This document shows positions 42,301 through 51,365 of a stretch of 64,000 nucleotides of DNA, piece by piece (position 1 is the first letter of the stretch; every line of letters begins with the position of its first letter). The position numbers and the translations under genes were made by a program. The notes beneath the pieces were generated by a model. It worked only from the letters and a program-made list of their open reading frames with translations, did not search any database and was not told where the DNA came from. Origin of the DNA: Shimia sp047124445 (lineage in GTDB: Bacteria; Pseudomonadota; Alphaproteobacteria; Rhodobacterales; Rhodobacteraceae); contig NZ_CP138921.1 in the NCBI RefSeq assembly GCF_047124445.1, forward strand, positions 868,001-932,000, read 5' to 3'.

Positions 42301-42532
42301 CGACATCAATGCGCGGCACATCTTTCTGGAGGGCCTCAATTGTGCGGGCAATGACGCCGCGCGCCACCATGGTTTTGCCGAGGCCAACCTCATCAGCCAC
42401 TAGAAAATGTCGCACCGGGTCCGGATCGCTCAGAAGGCGTCGAGAGACGTAGTCGACCGTGCGGCGTTGAAAACGCTTCAAAGGCTGAAGAGCTGTTTCT
42501 GCGTTGAAGGGGGAGCCGGTCTGGGAACTCAT
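39329..42532 (-). CDS. Large superfamily 2 (DEAD/SNF2-type) helicase, last gene of the defence operon
   Basis: A 1067-residue helicase. Motif I is EVGLGKT (48-54), motif II DEFQ (269-272, instead of DEAH) and motif III SATPYR (308-313). The second RecA domain has VGQEGLDFHPW and motif VI QREGRVHRY (940-948), the SNF2/DISARM-type arrangement. Several hundred residues between motif III and motif V form a large insertion without a recognised domain. The ATG at 42532 overlaps the stop of the nuclease gene upstream (ATGA). It probably moves on DNA and works with the PLD nuclease. Similar helicases occur in DISARM-like systems; I cannot assign it to a named one. Confidence 0.85.
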   Translation of the reverse strand: MSSQTGSPFNAETALQPLKRFQRRTVDYVSRRLLSDPDPVRHFLVADEVGLGKTMVARGVIARTIEALQKDVPRIDVVYICSNGAIAKQNVARLDVTDANTADTGLATRLTLLITQLAPDTDGTKRIKEKGVNFFSLTPGTSLDLKSGGGRKEERAILTRLLRAHLDAHRAEVFGEMMMHPAGTNGWAWTCQHIDSLPFEQGIETRFHTALTNDPALLQRVRDLTDQFELEGNSDYELRRAVNGCVKELRAILARESAEALEPDLIVLDEFQRFTTLLHGDDEAAELARRLFDAKDPDGNQAKVLLLSATPYRMLSLRDDDAEAGDHYREFLDVISFLFGERGPEVRQELEREMHRFRIAMQRLPHSFDSAKDIKSGIETTLRQVIARTERVADTQQQDAMMSDVPIDLTLEPEDLLQAKLVADVAAAAGAPSIVEYWKSAPYPLSFLRDYKLGQLLEDQKSAPSKDLRKAITAAKPAQIDRNIVESYAPLPLNNGRMRALKDLAFENGMGRRLWMPPSLPYFGAPVAASKLLVFSQWAMVPDAISALLSYESEREMGMSSFQHRYSEAFEKRGPLLTFRIDKDKGRMTGLRSLPLVIPSPALISAVDPLTIAQRHGPFPDAAALRVHAKAALGPVVETIHGALGQTPSETTTTATNWEWASPASLDSSGKSFRKWLKRRPDLDELVLETGQSGWNEHLTALSDAAHPGHLTGHPDAEQMLNHLTDLALGSPANCALRALMRVAPDLDPDNPTLLSAATKIAMALRGLFNQPESQALLKEQSEEKYWQAVLHYCIANDLQAVLDEHVHLLLESEGLSSKPQNQTAAQHQERAVARLADAIAEAIALKPARIDVKAYDSDGEHITHDSFNMRGRFATRLLQQAAEDNSVQRTDTVRNAFNSPFRPFVLATTSVGQEGLDFHPWCHRLVHWNLPANPVDLEQREGRVHRYKNHAVRLNIAAEFGDRLTEGDTGRDPWQVLFDHAKQSPKTRGDLEPYWLYEGDHSIERFSLALPYSKETSLLPWLKRSVALYRLAFGQPRQDDLLAYLDKAEQRCDGLDLAQLQISLKP

Positions 42533-44412
42533 GTCGTTTCGCTTTCCATTACTTGCCGGAAGGAGGCCCAAAGCATTTGAAATTCGGCTGGAATAACATC
42601 ACTCTCTCCGGTGTCCGGGTCTACGAGGCGCGCCATGAGGCGCTCGATTTCGTGTAGCTGCTGCTTGTCACCGGATAAGGCGCGCACAAGGTCTTCCAGG
42701 AGGGGGCGGTCTTGTGCGGTGTTAAATGCCCCTTCACCAGCTCCGCCAGACCCCGCAGCCATAAGCGCTTTGCCCGCATCTGAGACATCGCCAAGCAGAA
42801 GTCGGATGTAATTCAGGAACGCCGACTTGTTCTGAATGACCGATTTGAGAATTTGGGCGGTTCGGTTTTCCGGCAGGTCGCGCAGATCGGTGCCCAATGT
42901 GAACTCCTGGAGGATGCCGCTGGCTTTGTCTTCCAGGCGCACCCCAATCCACCGTGTCACATCGACCAGGGCCAGTTCACACAGAGGCAGATCAGTCTGG
43001 TCAAGCGCATCGATCGTCCTACTGTGATCCGCTCCGATAACCAGTGGCCATACCGATAGGCCAATGGTCTCAGGTACGTGCAGCGGTGTCTGGCTGGACA
43101 GCAAAAGGGCAATCCGGTCACCCGGCATTTCAGAACAGCGCAAAGTCAGGCCAGCTTGCGCCAGCATTTTGCGGAGCCTGTCCAATTTCCTCTCAATCGT
43201 CGCGTCGGTGCCAGTTGTCTCGGAGGTGTATGGCGTGAAATCTTGCAGGTAACGTCCTAGACGCTCAGGGGAAAATTGATCTTGGACTCGCCCAATATGT
43301 CGGCGCAGGCCGGTGAGCGTGGCAAACACCTCGACGTTGGCTGCGCCCGTGCCGTCTCCTTTTGACGGTAGGAGCGCAGCGCGGGTGGCGTTGCCGGACC
43401 CGATGGTCACCTCGGTGTGCCATCGCCGGTCATAGCAATGTTCCGTGAAAAAGGCTTTGGCATGCAAGCCGCGCGCCGGAACACTGTTTCGCGAATGGGC
43501 GGTGTTGCTGTCCGGCGTGGTCTCCTCTCCATCCTCCGTTTCGGCCATGTCATCCAACACCAGGACATGCCCAAACTTGGCCAGTGTCTCCGGTGTCAGT
43601 GCACTCAATTCGTCCTGTCGCCCCCAAAGGTAACATTGGTCCTCAAGAGCCTCGCTGGTCAGCTCTTGCAACGCTTCATCGGTCACAAAAGGCGAGATAA
43701 TCCCGACCGAGCGCCCCATTTTCGGAGCCCAAGCCTCATCGGTGATGCCGTTCACGGCAAAGCAAATGTCGAGGATTTGTTCCGGATGCTGCCAGCTGGT
43801 TTTGTTCAAAGACTGCGTAAGTGATTGGGCAATGGCGCGGTTGGCGGCAGAAGCCCCCCGTCCCGTAGCGAGGCTTGGAAGGGCCGCGACCAAATCCATG
43901 ATAGGTTTGTTGGCTTTGTTCCGCTTTGCGGTTTCTTCCCCGTCCAAGACCAGCGACAGGTCCCAGGATTGATCGGCGGTGAGGTTGCGCGACAACAGTG
44001 CCAACCGCATGAACGTTGGCCCAGTGTCAATTGGAGCAAACCGTAACACCCAAAGTTTGGGGTGAAAGGCGCCGCCGCGTGGCGCCAACACTTCAGTAAC
44101 GGTATTTTCCAGCAGGGCAGTCAGTCGGTTGCCTTGCTTGGGCATGGCCTTGATGCGGCCAGCCTCACAAAATATCGCAATTCTGCTGGACAAGCGCTCC
44201 AATCCTTCCAGCAAGGCCAAGGGGCTGTCCAGTGTGTCCTGCCGATTTTCCGCCGCGTGAAACGCCATCGTCGCGGGGACAACCAGAGCTGTCTCAAAAT
44301 CCAGTGTGTAGGTCGTGGCCAGAGCCTGATCGAGCACATAGCCTGCAGGTGGTCGCAGGATCTCGCCATAGAGTGTCCTGTTGTCAGGTGCCAGCATGGT
44401 CTGTTCCGTCAT
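42529..44412 (-). CDS. Phospholipase D-family nuclease-like protein of the defence operon
   Basis: A 627-residue protein with two degenerate HKD motifs: HPK (117-119) with N143 in LSRNLTADQSWDL, and HAK (317-319) with N341 in IGSGNATRAAL. The HxK-x(n)-N layout without the aspartate is that of PLD-type nucleases rather than lipases. The C-terminal half (from about 420) has no recognised domain. Starts at 44424, 44412 and 44397 are possible; all overlap the previous gene. The stop overlaps the helicase start by four bases, so the two proteins are probably made in fixed ratio. Confidence 0.8.
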   Translation of the reverse strand: MTEQTMLAPDNRTLYGEILRPPAGYVLDQALATTYTLDFETALVVPATMAFHAAENRQDTLDSPLALLEGLERLSSRIAIFCEAGRIKAMPKQGNRLTALLENTVTEVLAPRGGAFHPKLWVLRFAPIDTGPTFMRLALLSRNLTADQSWDLSLVLDGEETAKRNKANKPIMDLVAALPSLATGRGASAANRAIAQSLTQSLNKTSWQHPEQILDICFAVNGITDEAWAPKMGRSVGIISPFVTDEALQELTSEALEDQCYLWGRQDELSALTPETLAKFGHVLVLDDMAETEDGEETTPDSNTAHSRNSVPARGLHAKAFFTEHCYDRRWHTEVTIGSGNATRAALLPSKGDGTGAANVEVFATLTGLRRHIGRVQDQFSPERLGRYLQDFTPYTSETTGTDATIERKLDRLRKMLAQAGLTLRCSEMPGDRIALLLSSQTPLHVPETIGLSVWPLVIGADHSRTIDALDQTDLPLCELALVDVTRWIGVRLEDKASGILQEFTLGTDLRDLPENRTAQILKSVIQNKSAFLNYIRLLLGDVSDAGKALMAAGSGGAGEGAFNTAQDRPLLEDLVRALSGDKQQLHEIERLMARLVDPDTGESDVIPAEFQMLWASFRQVMESETT

Positions 44413-45577
44413 TGCAAAGATCATCCAGGTGGTTGGAGACCACAGGCGTCCAACGATAGGTCAACGGCGCCGTTCCAGAGGCACCGCCCCAGCGCGCCAG
44501 GGCAGCATCATTTTGCAGTCTGGCTTTGGCCCCTTTGAGGTGCCGTTCCCGCCGTGCGATGATGCGGCGGGCATCGTCGCTTTGTGTGAGATTTGCTTGT
44601 GTTGCCACCACAACGTCCAGCCAGCCCTGCACAAACCGCCGGGTTGGGTCTTTAATGCGGTGGTTGCTTTGTGAAGCGACCGTCCACAAGTCCTCAAGGC
44701 GCCATTGGGCGAGCCTGGACATATCCGTGGCTGATCGCCATTGGTCCAGCTGGTCCGCGTATTCTTCCAGTCTCTGTGTCCACTCTTGGTGCTTGTCCGC
44801 AGCCATTGCCGCCCGCTTTTCGCAGAGCATCAGATTGTAGAGCAGCGCCGCGGCGTTCATCAGGATTGAAAACAACTCGGCATGTGTCACCAAAAAGCGG
44901 ATGTCTTCCGGCCAGTTTTCCTTGTCAGGATGCCCCCATGGCGTTGGAGACTTTTGGAACGCCTCCTGTTGGGCCAGAAGGGTCAAAAGGCTGTGCGGCG
45001 CTTCTTGGGCGAGGCGATCCCGCAGAAAGCTGATCTCCTGCGGACTCAGGTCAAATGTGACCGCATTTTCTGCGCTGTGCTTCAGAAGAAAGTCCTCCGG
45101 CGCGGACGGAAGCCCAGGTGCCCAGAGGTTTGTTTCACCGGCATACACCGCTTCCAGACAGGCGTTTCGACTGCCCTGGAAGCGTCGAATGCCCAGAGTG
45201 CGAAGGCCCGCCCAGTACACGTCGCTTGGCAGGCGTTTCAGCGTTTCGCGTGCGTCGCGGCCGATCACACCATTGGTTTCCTGTCCGCGCGTTAAAGCGT
45301 CAATTAAGCTGATTTCCAGGGCTCGGGCGCGCTCGCGCCGCTGATGAGGTGATCCCTTAGTGCGACCGGCCATCTGATAGATCCAGGGCACAAAAAACAT
45401 ATATCTCAAGCGGGTTTGGATGGTGCTTGTGCCTGGGAACAGCAGGTCCGAGAGCGCGTCCCGCACCGAGCCAAGGCCCAGTTCGTCCCGGCTGTCTTCC
45501 TGTCCAAACAGGTCCATGATCCGGCGCGTGCGGTCACGATCCGCTTGGTCAAAATCAATCCAAGCGAGGAAAGACAT
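44384..45577 (-). CDS. DUF6361-like protein of the defence operon
   Basis: A 397-residue, mostly helical protein. The N-terminus FLAWIDFDQADRDRTRRIMD, then EDSRDELGLGSVRDALSDL and LFPGTSTIQTRLRYMFFVPW matches what I recall of DUF6361. No enzymatic motif is seen. The ATG at 45577 shares its A with the upstream TGA (TGATG), and the following nuclease gene begins inside its end. Proteins of this type are often found next to PLD and helicase genes; the molecular role is unknown. Confidence 0.75.
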   Translation of the reverse strand: MSFLAWIDFDQADRDRTRRIMDLFGQEDSRDELGLGSVRDALSDLLFPGTSTIQTRLRYMFFVPWIYQMAGRTKGSPHQRRERARALEISLIDALTRGQETNGVIGRDARETLKRLPSDVYWAGLRTLGIRRFQGSRNACLEAVYAGETNLWAPGLPSAPEDFLLKHSAENAVTFDLSPQEISFLRDRLAQEAPHSLLTLLAQQEAFQKSPTPWGHPDKENWPEDIRFLVTHAELFSILMNAAALLYNLMLCEKRAAMAADKHQEWTQRLEEYADQLDQWRSATDMSRLAQWRLEDLWTVASQSNHRIKDPTRRFVQGWLDVVVATQANLTQSDDARRIIARRERHLKGAKARLQNDAALARWGGASGTAPLTYRWTPVVSNHLDDLCNDGTDHAGT

Positions 45578-48500
45578 CACACGGTCTCCTTCTGTGTCGC
45601 GGGGCAAAAGGACACCGTGCCTTCGCTCATCCAATTGATGGCAAGTCTAGATACCGGTTTGTCTGGAAACGCACCTTCAACCAGGGCCTGGTAGGCTTTC
45701 AATTGGGGCAGGTAGGTTTCGAAACGCGAGTTTGGGTCCGGACAGGCCCCAGACTTATGATCCAGAATCAAGAGACCATCGGTGCCTTCGGCCAGACAAT
45801 CCACGATGGCGTTGGTTTGAGAGCCATCCGCATTGGTAAGCTGCAACGGCAACTCAAAGTGCAATTTGTGATATCCGTTTTGCGCCAGCCAATGCACAAC
45901 AGATTGGGTATTGGTGCGCAGTTGCATAAGAGTGTCCTGCGGCAAGCCGGAGGCTTCCGCGAGCCGATCTGTCAGGTCCGGTCGGCTTGCAAAAACGCGG
46001 AACGCCAAATGCCAGGCGGTGCCCCGCTTTGTAGCGTCTTCGGTTTGCTTGGTGGCGACAGGAGGGGCGATTTCCACAGTCTGAAGCGGCGCCAGACGTG
46101 TCGGCGTCTCGTCTATCATCGAGGACGGTTGCTGTCGCCAGGGTGTTCGGGAAACGTCCAGCATTGGTGCCGGAACACCAAACCGGCTTTGGCTTTTAGA
46201 GGTGGTCGTTCCTCGGGAGGCAGGCGCTTCTGGATTACCCTCAACAACCCGCGCTGCGAAGTCCGTGCCAGCAACGCTGAGGGCGCCTGGCACGGTTTGC
46301 AAGTTGGCGCGGTCGCGCAAAAGGTGGACCATCCGCGTGGCTTCGGTGCGTTCTTTTTTGGGCTCTGGCGGCAGCGCCAAGATCAAACGGTCCCGCGCAC
46401 GGGTCAACGCGACATAGAGTTTGCGGGCTGCCTCTTGTTCATCGGCATCACGGCGTGCCTCGGCAAAGGCACTTTGCGTTTCGGTGGCTTTGAAGTCAGG
46501 TAAAAAACCCAGACCGGCGTGATCGAGCACAGCATTCAGATCATCAAACCGGGCAAACTCTGCGCGCAGGGTGCCAGGGCTTTCTGCAATGGTTTTGTCG
46601 AGACCGGCGACAACCGTGATTGGCCATTCCCGACCTTTCGCAGCGTGCCAAGTGGAGATTTCGATGCCTGCAGAGGACCATCCATCCGGATCTGGATGCC
46701 GGTCTGCCTTTGGATCAGTTTGGGTCCCGAGCCACCCCAGAAACACCTGCACACCGGTGCCATGGAAACCAGCCGCAGCGCGCAACTCCGGGTCCTGAGC
46801 GTCGAAGTCTTGGGCTTCTGCCTGCAGACGTGTGAGGTCTGCCAGGGCCTGGCGCGCCTCAGGCAACCCGGCGGTCCACTCGCGCAGGCCTGTGGCCTTT
46901 AGGGTCTGAGACGTGATCTCGGCCACCGAACAGTTCGCATAAGCGCTATGCACGTCACGTAACGGCTTTAGGGCATCGTGGGCCAGAAGCACCCCGTCCA
47001 CTGCGCGCCGCATCGCGTCTTCAATGGCTATGCGCGGCGGGCCAAGGGTCAGCCAGGTCAGTGCGGCCAATTGATCGGAGGGATCGGCAACAAAGGCAAG
47101 AGCAGCGCGTGCCAGTTGTATTGGGAGCCCGTCATACCATCCGCTTTGCTGGATGCGCACCGGCAGGCCGCGCGCTTCGAGCGCCTTGGCCATATCCATA
47201 CATTTGGAATGGGTGTAGCACAGGATCGCAACGTCAGAAGGGCGGGCTGGGCGCAGCGTGCCAGATTCTTTGTCGCGCACCTGTTCGCCGTCCTCCAAAA
47301 GATCTGCAACACGATTGGCAATGCAGGCCGGCGCCAGGCCGACCCGCGCGGGCAGATTTATCGCTTCCAATGCGGTTTTGCCGGTTTCAGACAATTGCGG
47401 TTTGAGTGCGTCGTAGCCGTTCGGGAACAAACATGGCCCCAGCGTGTTGACCAACGACATGATCCTTGGATCGGAGCGCCAGTTCCGGTCCAACGGGTCA
47501 ACTGCATCCGGAAAGCCCTCACTTAATGCGCTGGACAGGCGCGCGTCCGCCCCCTGAAACCCCATGATCGACTGTTTGGTGTCTCCGACAATCAAGGCCT
47601 GCTTTGCCCCACGCGCCAGTTGCCACAATAGCGAGAATTGGACCGGGTTCGTGTCCTGGAACTCATCAATTACAACGCAATCGATTTCTCCCAAAACGGC
47701 AGTCAGGATGTCACCTTGCGTGCGCAATAATGCTTCGGTTTCGGCGATCATGTCAGCATAGTCCATGACACCGGCCCGGGCTTTCGCTGTTTGATAGGCG
47801 CTCTGAACGTCCTGTGCACCTTTGACGATGGCACTCAGATGCGCCTTGGCGTCATTCAGTGGCCCTGGGTGGCGCGGCAAGGCGTCTGCCGCGTCGATGA
47901 CACGTTGGGCAAGGTCGTCATACCCCTCAGGTGTCTGAGCGCCTCGTTTGGACAGGCGCAGATCCCGCAGTTTTTGCCAAACGCCCCAATCCGTTTCCAG
48001 AACGCCAGGCCGCAATGCCCTGCGCAAAAGGCTGTGGTTGTCACGGAAAGCGCTCGCCGCGGTTTTGTTGCCGTCAAATTGCGATGCCAGGCTGGTTGGG
48101 AAGTCCTGCAAAAGCGCGCGCACCGCTGATCGCAATGTGTCTGTGAGGGCCAGTCCGTCTTTGGCGCAGTCACCATAGCCACTCTCCAAGTCTTGCAGGG
48201 CCATCTCCAGGATCTCGGGCGATTGCCCCCGTGCTCCAAGCCCACGCAACAAATCAATGGCATTCAACAGCTTGGCACGGAAAGCCTCTTCGGCGCTGAC
48301 ACCGTTGCGGTAGCTGTAGCCGAACCGCCCCAGGTCGGTCATCATCGGTTCAAGCGCGGCACATTTGGCCATTTCCAGCCGGATCATCAGATCGCGTTCC
48401 GCGTCACTCAATAGGCGGCTGTCCGGCGCGCGACCGGCAGCAAAGGCGTGCTCGGTCAGAAGCCGCTGTCCAAGGGCGTGAATGGTGCCAACATAGGCGC

Positions 48501-48714
48501 GGTCAATTTCGAGGGCATCATCGATCCGGCCACGTGCCATCAATTCAGCCCGAACACGGCCCCGCAGCTCAGACGCAGCGGCTTCCGTGAAAGTCACTGC
48601 CAGAATACGGCCAGGCGCCACTGTGCCCGCCTCGATCCAGTTCGCCAGCGTTTCTTTGATGCGATAGGTCTTGCCTGCACCCGCACCTGCAGGCACCAGA
48701 GTCAGATGCGTCAT
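45577..48714 (-). CDS. AddA-like UvrD-type helicase-nuclease of the defence operon
   Basis: A 1045-residue fusion. The superfamily 1 helicase part has Walker A AGAGAGKT (9-16), motif Ia LAVTFTEAAASELR, motif II DEFQD (350-354), GDTKQSIMGFQGAD, and late motifs STWHAAKGREW and LYVALTRARDRL. The C-terminal part is a PD-(D/E)XK nuclease with H902, D972, DHK at 985-987 and QLKAYQ at 1004-1009. This is the AddA plan, but the protein differs from the housekeeping AddA of this group, whose N-terminus reads quite differently as I recall it. It overlaps the AddB-like gene by four bases and the DUF6361-like gene by one. Confidence 0.88.
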   Translation of the reverse strand: MTHLTLVPAGAGAGKTYRIKETLANWIEAGTVAPGRILAVTFTEAAASELRGRVRAELMARGRIDDALEIDRAYVGTIHALGQRLLTEHAFAAGRAPDSRLLSDAERDLMIRLEMAKCAALEPMMTDLGRFGYSYRNGVSAEEAFRAKLLNAIDLLRGLGARGQSPEILEMALQDLESGYGDCAKDGLALTDTLRSAVRALLQDFPTSLASQFDGNKTAASAFRDNHSLLRRALRPGVLETDWGVWQKLRDLRLSKRGAQTPEGYDDLAQRVIDAADALPRHPGPLNDAKAHLSAIVKGAQDVQSAYQTAKARAGVMDYADMIAETEALLRTQGDILTAVLGEIDCVVIDEFQDTNPVQFSLLWQLARGAKQALIVGDTKQSIMGFQGADARLSSALSEGFPDAVDPLDRNWRSDPRIMSLVNTLGPCLFPNGYDALKPQLSETGKTALEAINLPARVGLAPACIANRVADLLEDGEQVRDKESGTLRPARPSDVAILCYTHSKCMDMAKALEARGLPVRIQQSGWYDGLPIQLARAALAFVADPSDQLAALTWLTLGPPRIAIEDAMRRAVDGVLLAHDALKPLRDVHSAYANCSVAEITSQTLKATGLREWTAGLPEARQALADLTRLQAEAQDFDAQDPELRAAAGFHGTGVQVFLGWLGTQTDPKADRHPDPDGWSSAGIEISTWHAAKGREWPITVVAGLDKTIAESPGTLRAEFARFDDLNAVLDHAGLGFLPDFKATETQSAFAEARRDADEQEAARKLYVALTRARDRLILALPPEPKKERTEATRMVHLLRDRANLQTVPGALSVAGTDFAARVVEGNPEAPASRGTTTSKSQSRFGVPAPMLDVSRTPWRQQPSSMIDETPTRLAPLQTVEIAPPVATKQTEDATKRGTAWHLAFRVFASRPDLTDRLAEASGLPQDTLMQLRTNTQSVVHWLAQNGYHKLHFELPLQLTNADGSQTNAIVDCLAEGTDGLLILDHKSGACPDPNSRFETYLPQLKAYQALVEGAFPDKPVSRLAINWMSEGTVSFCPATQKETV

Positions 48715-51287
48715 TGGATGTCCTCCTCGGGGGATGGCAGTGTAAAGGCGGACACAAACGGGTTGTCCAAAGCATAGGGGGACACGCCGCGTTCGGCTTG
48801 CATTGTGTCGGCGTCACTCTCCTGATTAAGAGACACGCAGCCGCCCCCGACTTGGTTCAGCGCCTCACGCAGCGCAACAAGCGCATGTGCTGAGCTCTCC
48901 GCAGTGATGGTCTCCGCGCCATCCACCGTGCCGCCAGGTTGATCCACCAGGACGGCGCTGTCTGCAAAGGTGTGATAGGCGGTGCCAATCGTGGGGCTGG
49001 ACGTGGCATTGCCGAGATTTTCTGGCGGGGATGTTTTGAGCATTTCCCGGTATAAAGCCAGCTGAAGGTCCCAACCGGCTTGCATTTGCACCCGCCGTTT
49101 GTCAGATTTTCCACTCTTGTGGTCCACAATCAGAACCGTGCCGTTTTCCAGCTTCAGGAGGCTATCAGCGTTTCCAGTGAGCGGCTGCCCGTCAAACGCG
49201 CCTGACAAGCTGATCTCGTTCTCGACAATGTCCGCTCCGGAGCGCTGCAGAAAATCCGCCCACCCGATAGCGGCTTCACGCGCCGCGACCAGCAACCCTT
49301 TGCGTTCCAACGCCCAGGCGGGGTCTTGCATCCAGGGTGCGGTGCGCGAGATGGCCTCATCCAGCGCTGTCCCAACATTTTGTGTCAATGTCGCTTCGGA
49401 CGGCACTGCGGTTCCTGCAGGAAAAAGCGTTTCCATTACCCGATGAAGCAACGTGCCTTTGACCATCACATCAGGCGCGTCTGGGGCCCAAGTCTGATCG
49501 GTGGCGCCAAGCTCTTCAAGCAGCCAGGCGAGCGGGCTTGTGATCAGGCGTTCAAGCCGCGAAGGGGATTGTGGTAACGCCTGACCTTCGTCGTTTCGCC
49601 GCAGTTGCAGAAGGTTTGTTTGCAGGTCGAGCTGTCCGCTGGCAGGCAGCTCAGGGCGTGCGTCGTGGGCGATCGGCGAAACGGTGCACAGGCTGACGGT
49701 CTGTTTTTTGTCCTCAAGGGTATGCACATCTTCCACGAGATCGGCAGGATCCGTGGCACCCAACAGATAGGCCATCATTGAAAAGGCGGTTGATGGGCTC
49801 AAGCGACCGCCCGCCATGTCCAAAGCAGGCACCAGAAAAGTGGTCTGTTCTGTTGCGGTACACAGTTGTCGGCGGAACAGCTCCAGACCGCGGGAGATTT
49901 TGTGTCTGCGGCCTGTCAGAGCCAGTCCGGTCTTCTCGCGGATCGTGACAATTTCGCCTTCAGTAAAAAACGGGTTTGTGCCCGGTTGGCGCGGGAAGGC
50001 CGATCCGTTCAAACCAAGCACAACCAGATGGCGCACGGAGCGCCACGGCAGGGCGTTTTCGTCTAACAGCGTCACGCCTTCCACAAACCGCTCCCGGTTT
50101 TGAGCGTCCACTGGCTTTGGGGCCGCCAAGCGCCGCAGACCCCGCCAATCCAGCGGGTCTGCCAGGCCTGCGTGGAGCTCTCCAATCAGGCGATCGAGGT
50201 GCAGTCTCGGGGCTGCCTTTGCGATGACCCCGAGACGTGCTTTGACCTGGGCAGCGGTGGAGGTAGGCCGCAGGGTTTCAAAAACGGCGCGCATATCGGG
50301 TGTCAGAGATGCGGCCGTACGTGACCAGCCGCGCTGGGTAAACTCTCGTGCCATCTTGCGGCCGATCTCTCTCGGCCACGGCATATGAGGCGACAGGCTG
50401 AGCGACGCCTTGGCTATGCAGGTGTCCGGATTTTCAAGCAGGGCCAGAATGTTACACAGGGTTTCTCGTGTTGTGTCTCGCTCTGCGCCTTCGGGTGGTA
50501 ATCCGGCGAGTGGCAGGCCGATGTGCTCAAACGCTTCCCGTAACGCGGATTGGTAGCCGACCTCTGCGGGGGCCAGAACACCGGCTTCTGAAGGTTCGGA
50601 GATATGTCCCTTTTCAAGAAGGTGCTGAACGTGCGCAGCCGCATATTCGGCTTCCTCTTGCGGGTCCCGCAGTCCAAGGAACCGTACACTTTCGTCTGGT
50701 GAGGTTTGCGCGGCTTTGCCTCCAAGGTGTTTCTGCAGGTGCCCCAAGGCGCCAGACGCCTGATGCGCCGGTCCCACTGGACTTGTTGCGGTACCAGTGG
50801 GTGCAACCGTGCCATGATGTCCCCGGAGCGCCTGTGCCAGTGCGGTTTCTGCAGGCGTGGCGAAGCTGCAGTCTGGTTCTTGCACAACCGGCAAACACTC
50901 CAGCGCCGCGTCCGCTGAACAGTGCACAACATGGGCCCAGGTGGCAACAGGCTCTGGTGGCGCGCCAACATCGGTCCAGAGATCCCGTAGCGCTCTCAAA
51001 TGGTCCTGCGCGCGCCCATTGGGCAGCGGTGTCAGGTCTATGTCCTTGGGATCCAGACTTGGAACCGCCTGCGCGAGGGCCGTGAAGCCGGACGAGACCG
51101 CACGCAATGTGGCGTCGGGTGCGTGGGCAAAACTCTCTGACCATGGCGCAGGCCGATCTCGCAACACTTCGGAGAGCGCAAAAGGCGCGGTGGCCGGGGC
51201 GAGATACACCTCCTGCAACAAAGTGTCGGTGATGGTCCGCGAAGCACCGGTGATGGGGGAGATTGTTTGTAAAGGCGTGATGCGCAT
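48711..51287 (-). CDS. AddB-like PD-(D/E)XK nuclease protein of the defence operon
   Basis: An 858-residue protein. The C-terminal nuclease domain has H615 (KGTLLHRVMETLF), E691, D708 (GNADSLL), DHK at 722-724 and Q742/Y746 (LQLALYREM), so the active site looks intact. The middle (LVVLGLNGSAFPRQPGTNPFF) resembles the non-functional helicase part of AddB/RexB. No Walker A is visible at the N-terminus, and the cysteines that hold the AddB iron-sulfur cluster are missing. The start ATG has a poor ribosome binding site; a gap of 78 bases separates it from the gene upstream. Confidence 0.85.
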   Translation of the reverse strand: MRITPLQTISPITGASRTITDTLLQEVYLAPATAPFALSEVLRDRPAPWSESFAHAPDATLRAVSSGFTALAQAVPSLDPKDIDLTPLPNGRAQDHLRALRDLWTDVGAPPEPVATWAHVVHCSADAALECLPVVQEPDCSFATPAETALAQALRGHHGTVAPTGTATSPVGPAHQASGALGHLQKHLGGKAAQTSPDESVRFLGLRDPQEEAEYAAAHVQHLLEKGHISEPSEAGVLAPAEVGYQSALREAFEHIGLPLAGLPPEGAERDTTRETLCNILALLENPDTCIAKASLSLSPHMPWPREIGRKMAREFTQRGWSRTAASLTPDMRAVFETLRPTSTAAQVKARLGVIAKAAPRLHLDRLIGELHAGLADPLDWRGLRRLAAPKPVDAQNRERFVEGVTLLDENALPWRSVRHLVVLGLNGSAFPRQPGTNPFFTEGEIVTIREKTGLALTGRRHKISRGLELFRRQLCTATEQTTFLVPALDMAGGRLSPSTAFSMMAYLLGATDPADLVEDVHTLEDKKQTVSLCTVSPIAHDARPELPASGQLDLQTNLLQLRRNDEGQALPQSPSRLERLITSPLAWLLEELGATDQTWAPDAPDVMVKGTLLHRVMETLFPAGTAVPSEATLTQNVGTALDEAISRTAPWMQDPAWALERKGLLVAAREAAIGWADFLQRSGADIVENEISLSGAFDGQPLTGNADSLLKLENGTVLIVDHKSGKSDKRRVQMQAGWDLQLALYREMLKTSPPENLGNATSSPTIGTAYHTFADSAVLVDQPGGTVDGAETITAESSAHALVALREALNQVGGGCVSLNQESDADTMQAERGVSPYALDNPFVSAFTLPSPEEDIQ

Positions 51288-51365
51288 GGAGTACCGGGGG
51301 CAGAAAAGCTTGGGATTAGAAAAAAGGGAGACGGTTGGGCGACACTGTGCTCCGCAGATTCGCCG

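Noticed and set aside
45577..51287. AddA-like and AddB-like genes as the housekeeping addAB
   Set aside because: The N-terminus and length differ from housekeeping AddA/AddB of this group as I know them, and the genes are embedded in a WYL-PLD-helicase operon. Not fully excluded without the rest of the genome.
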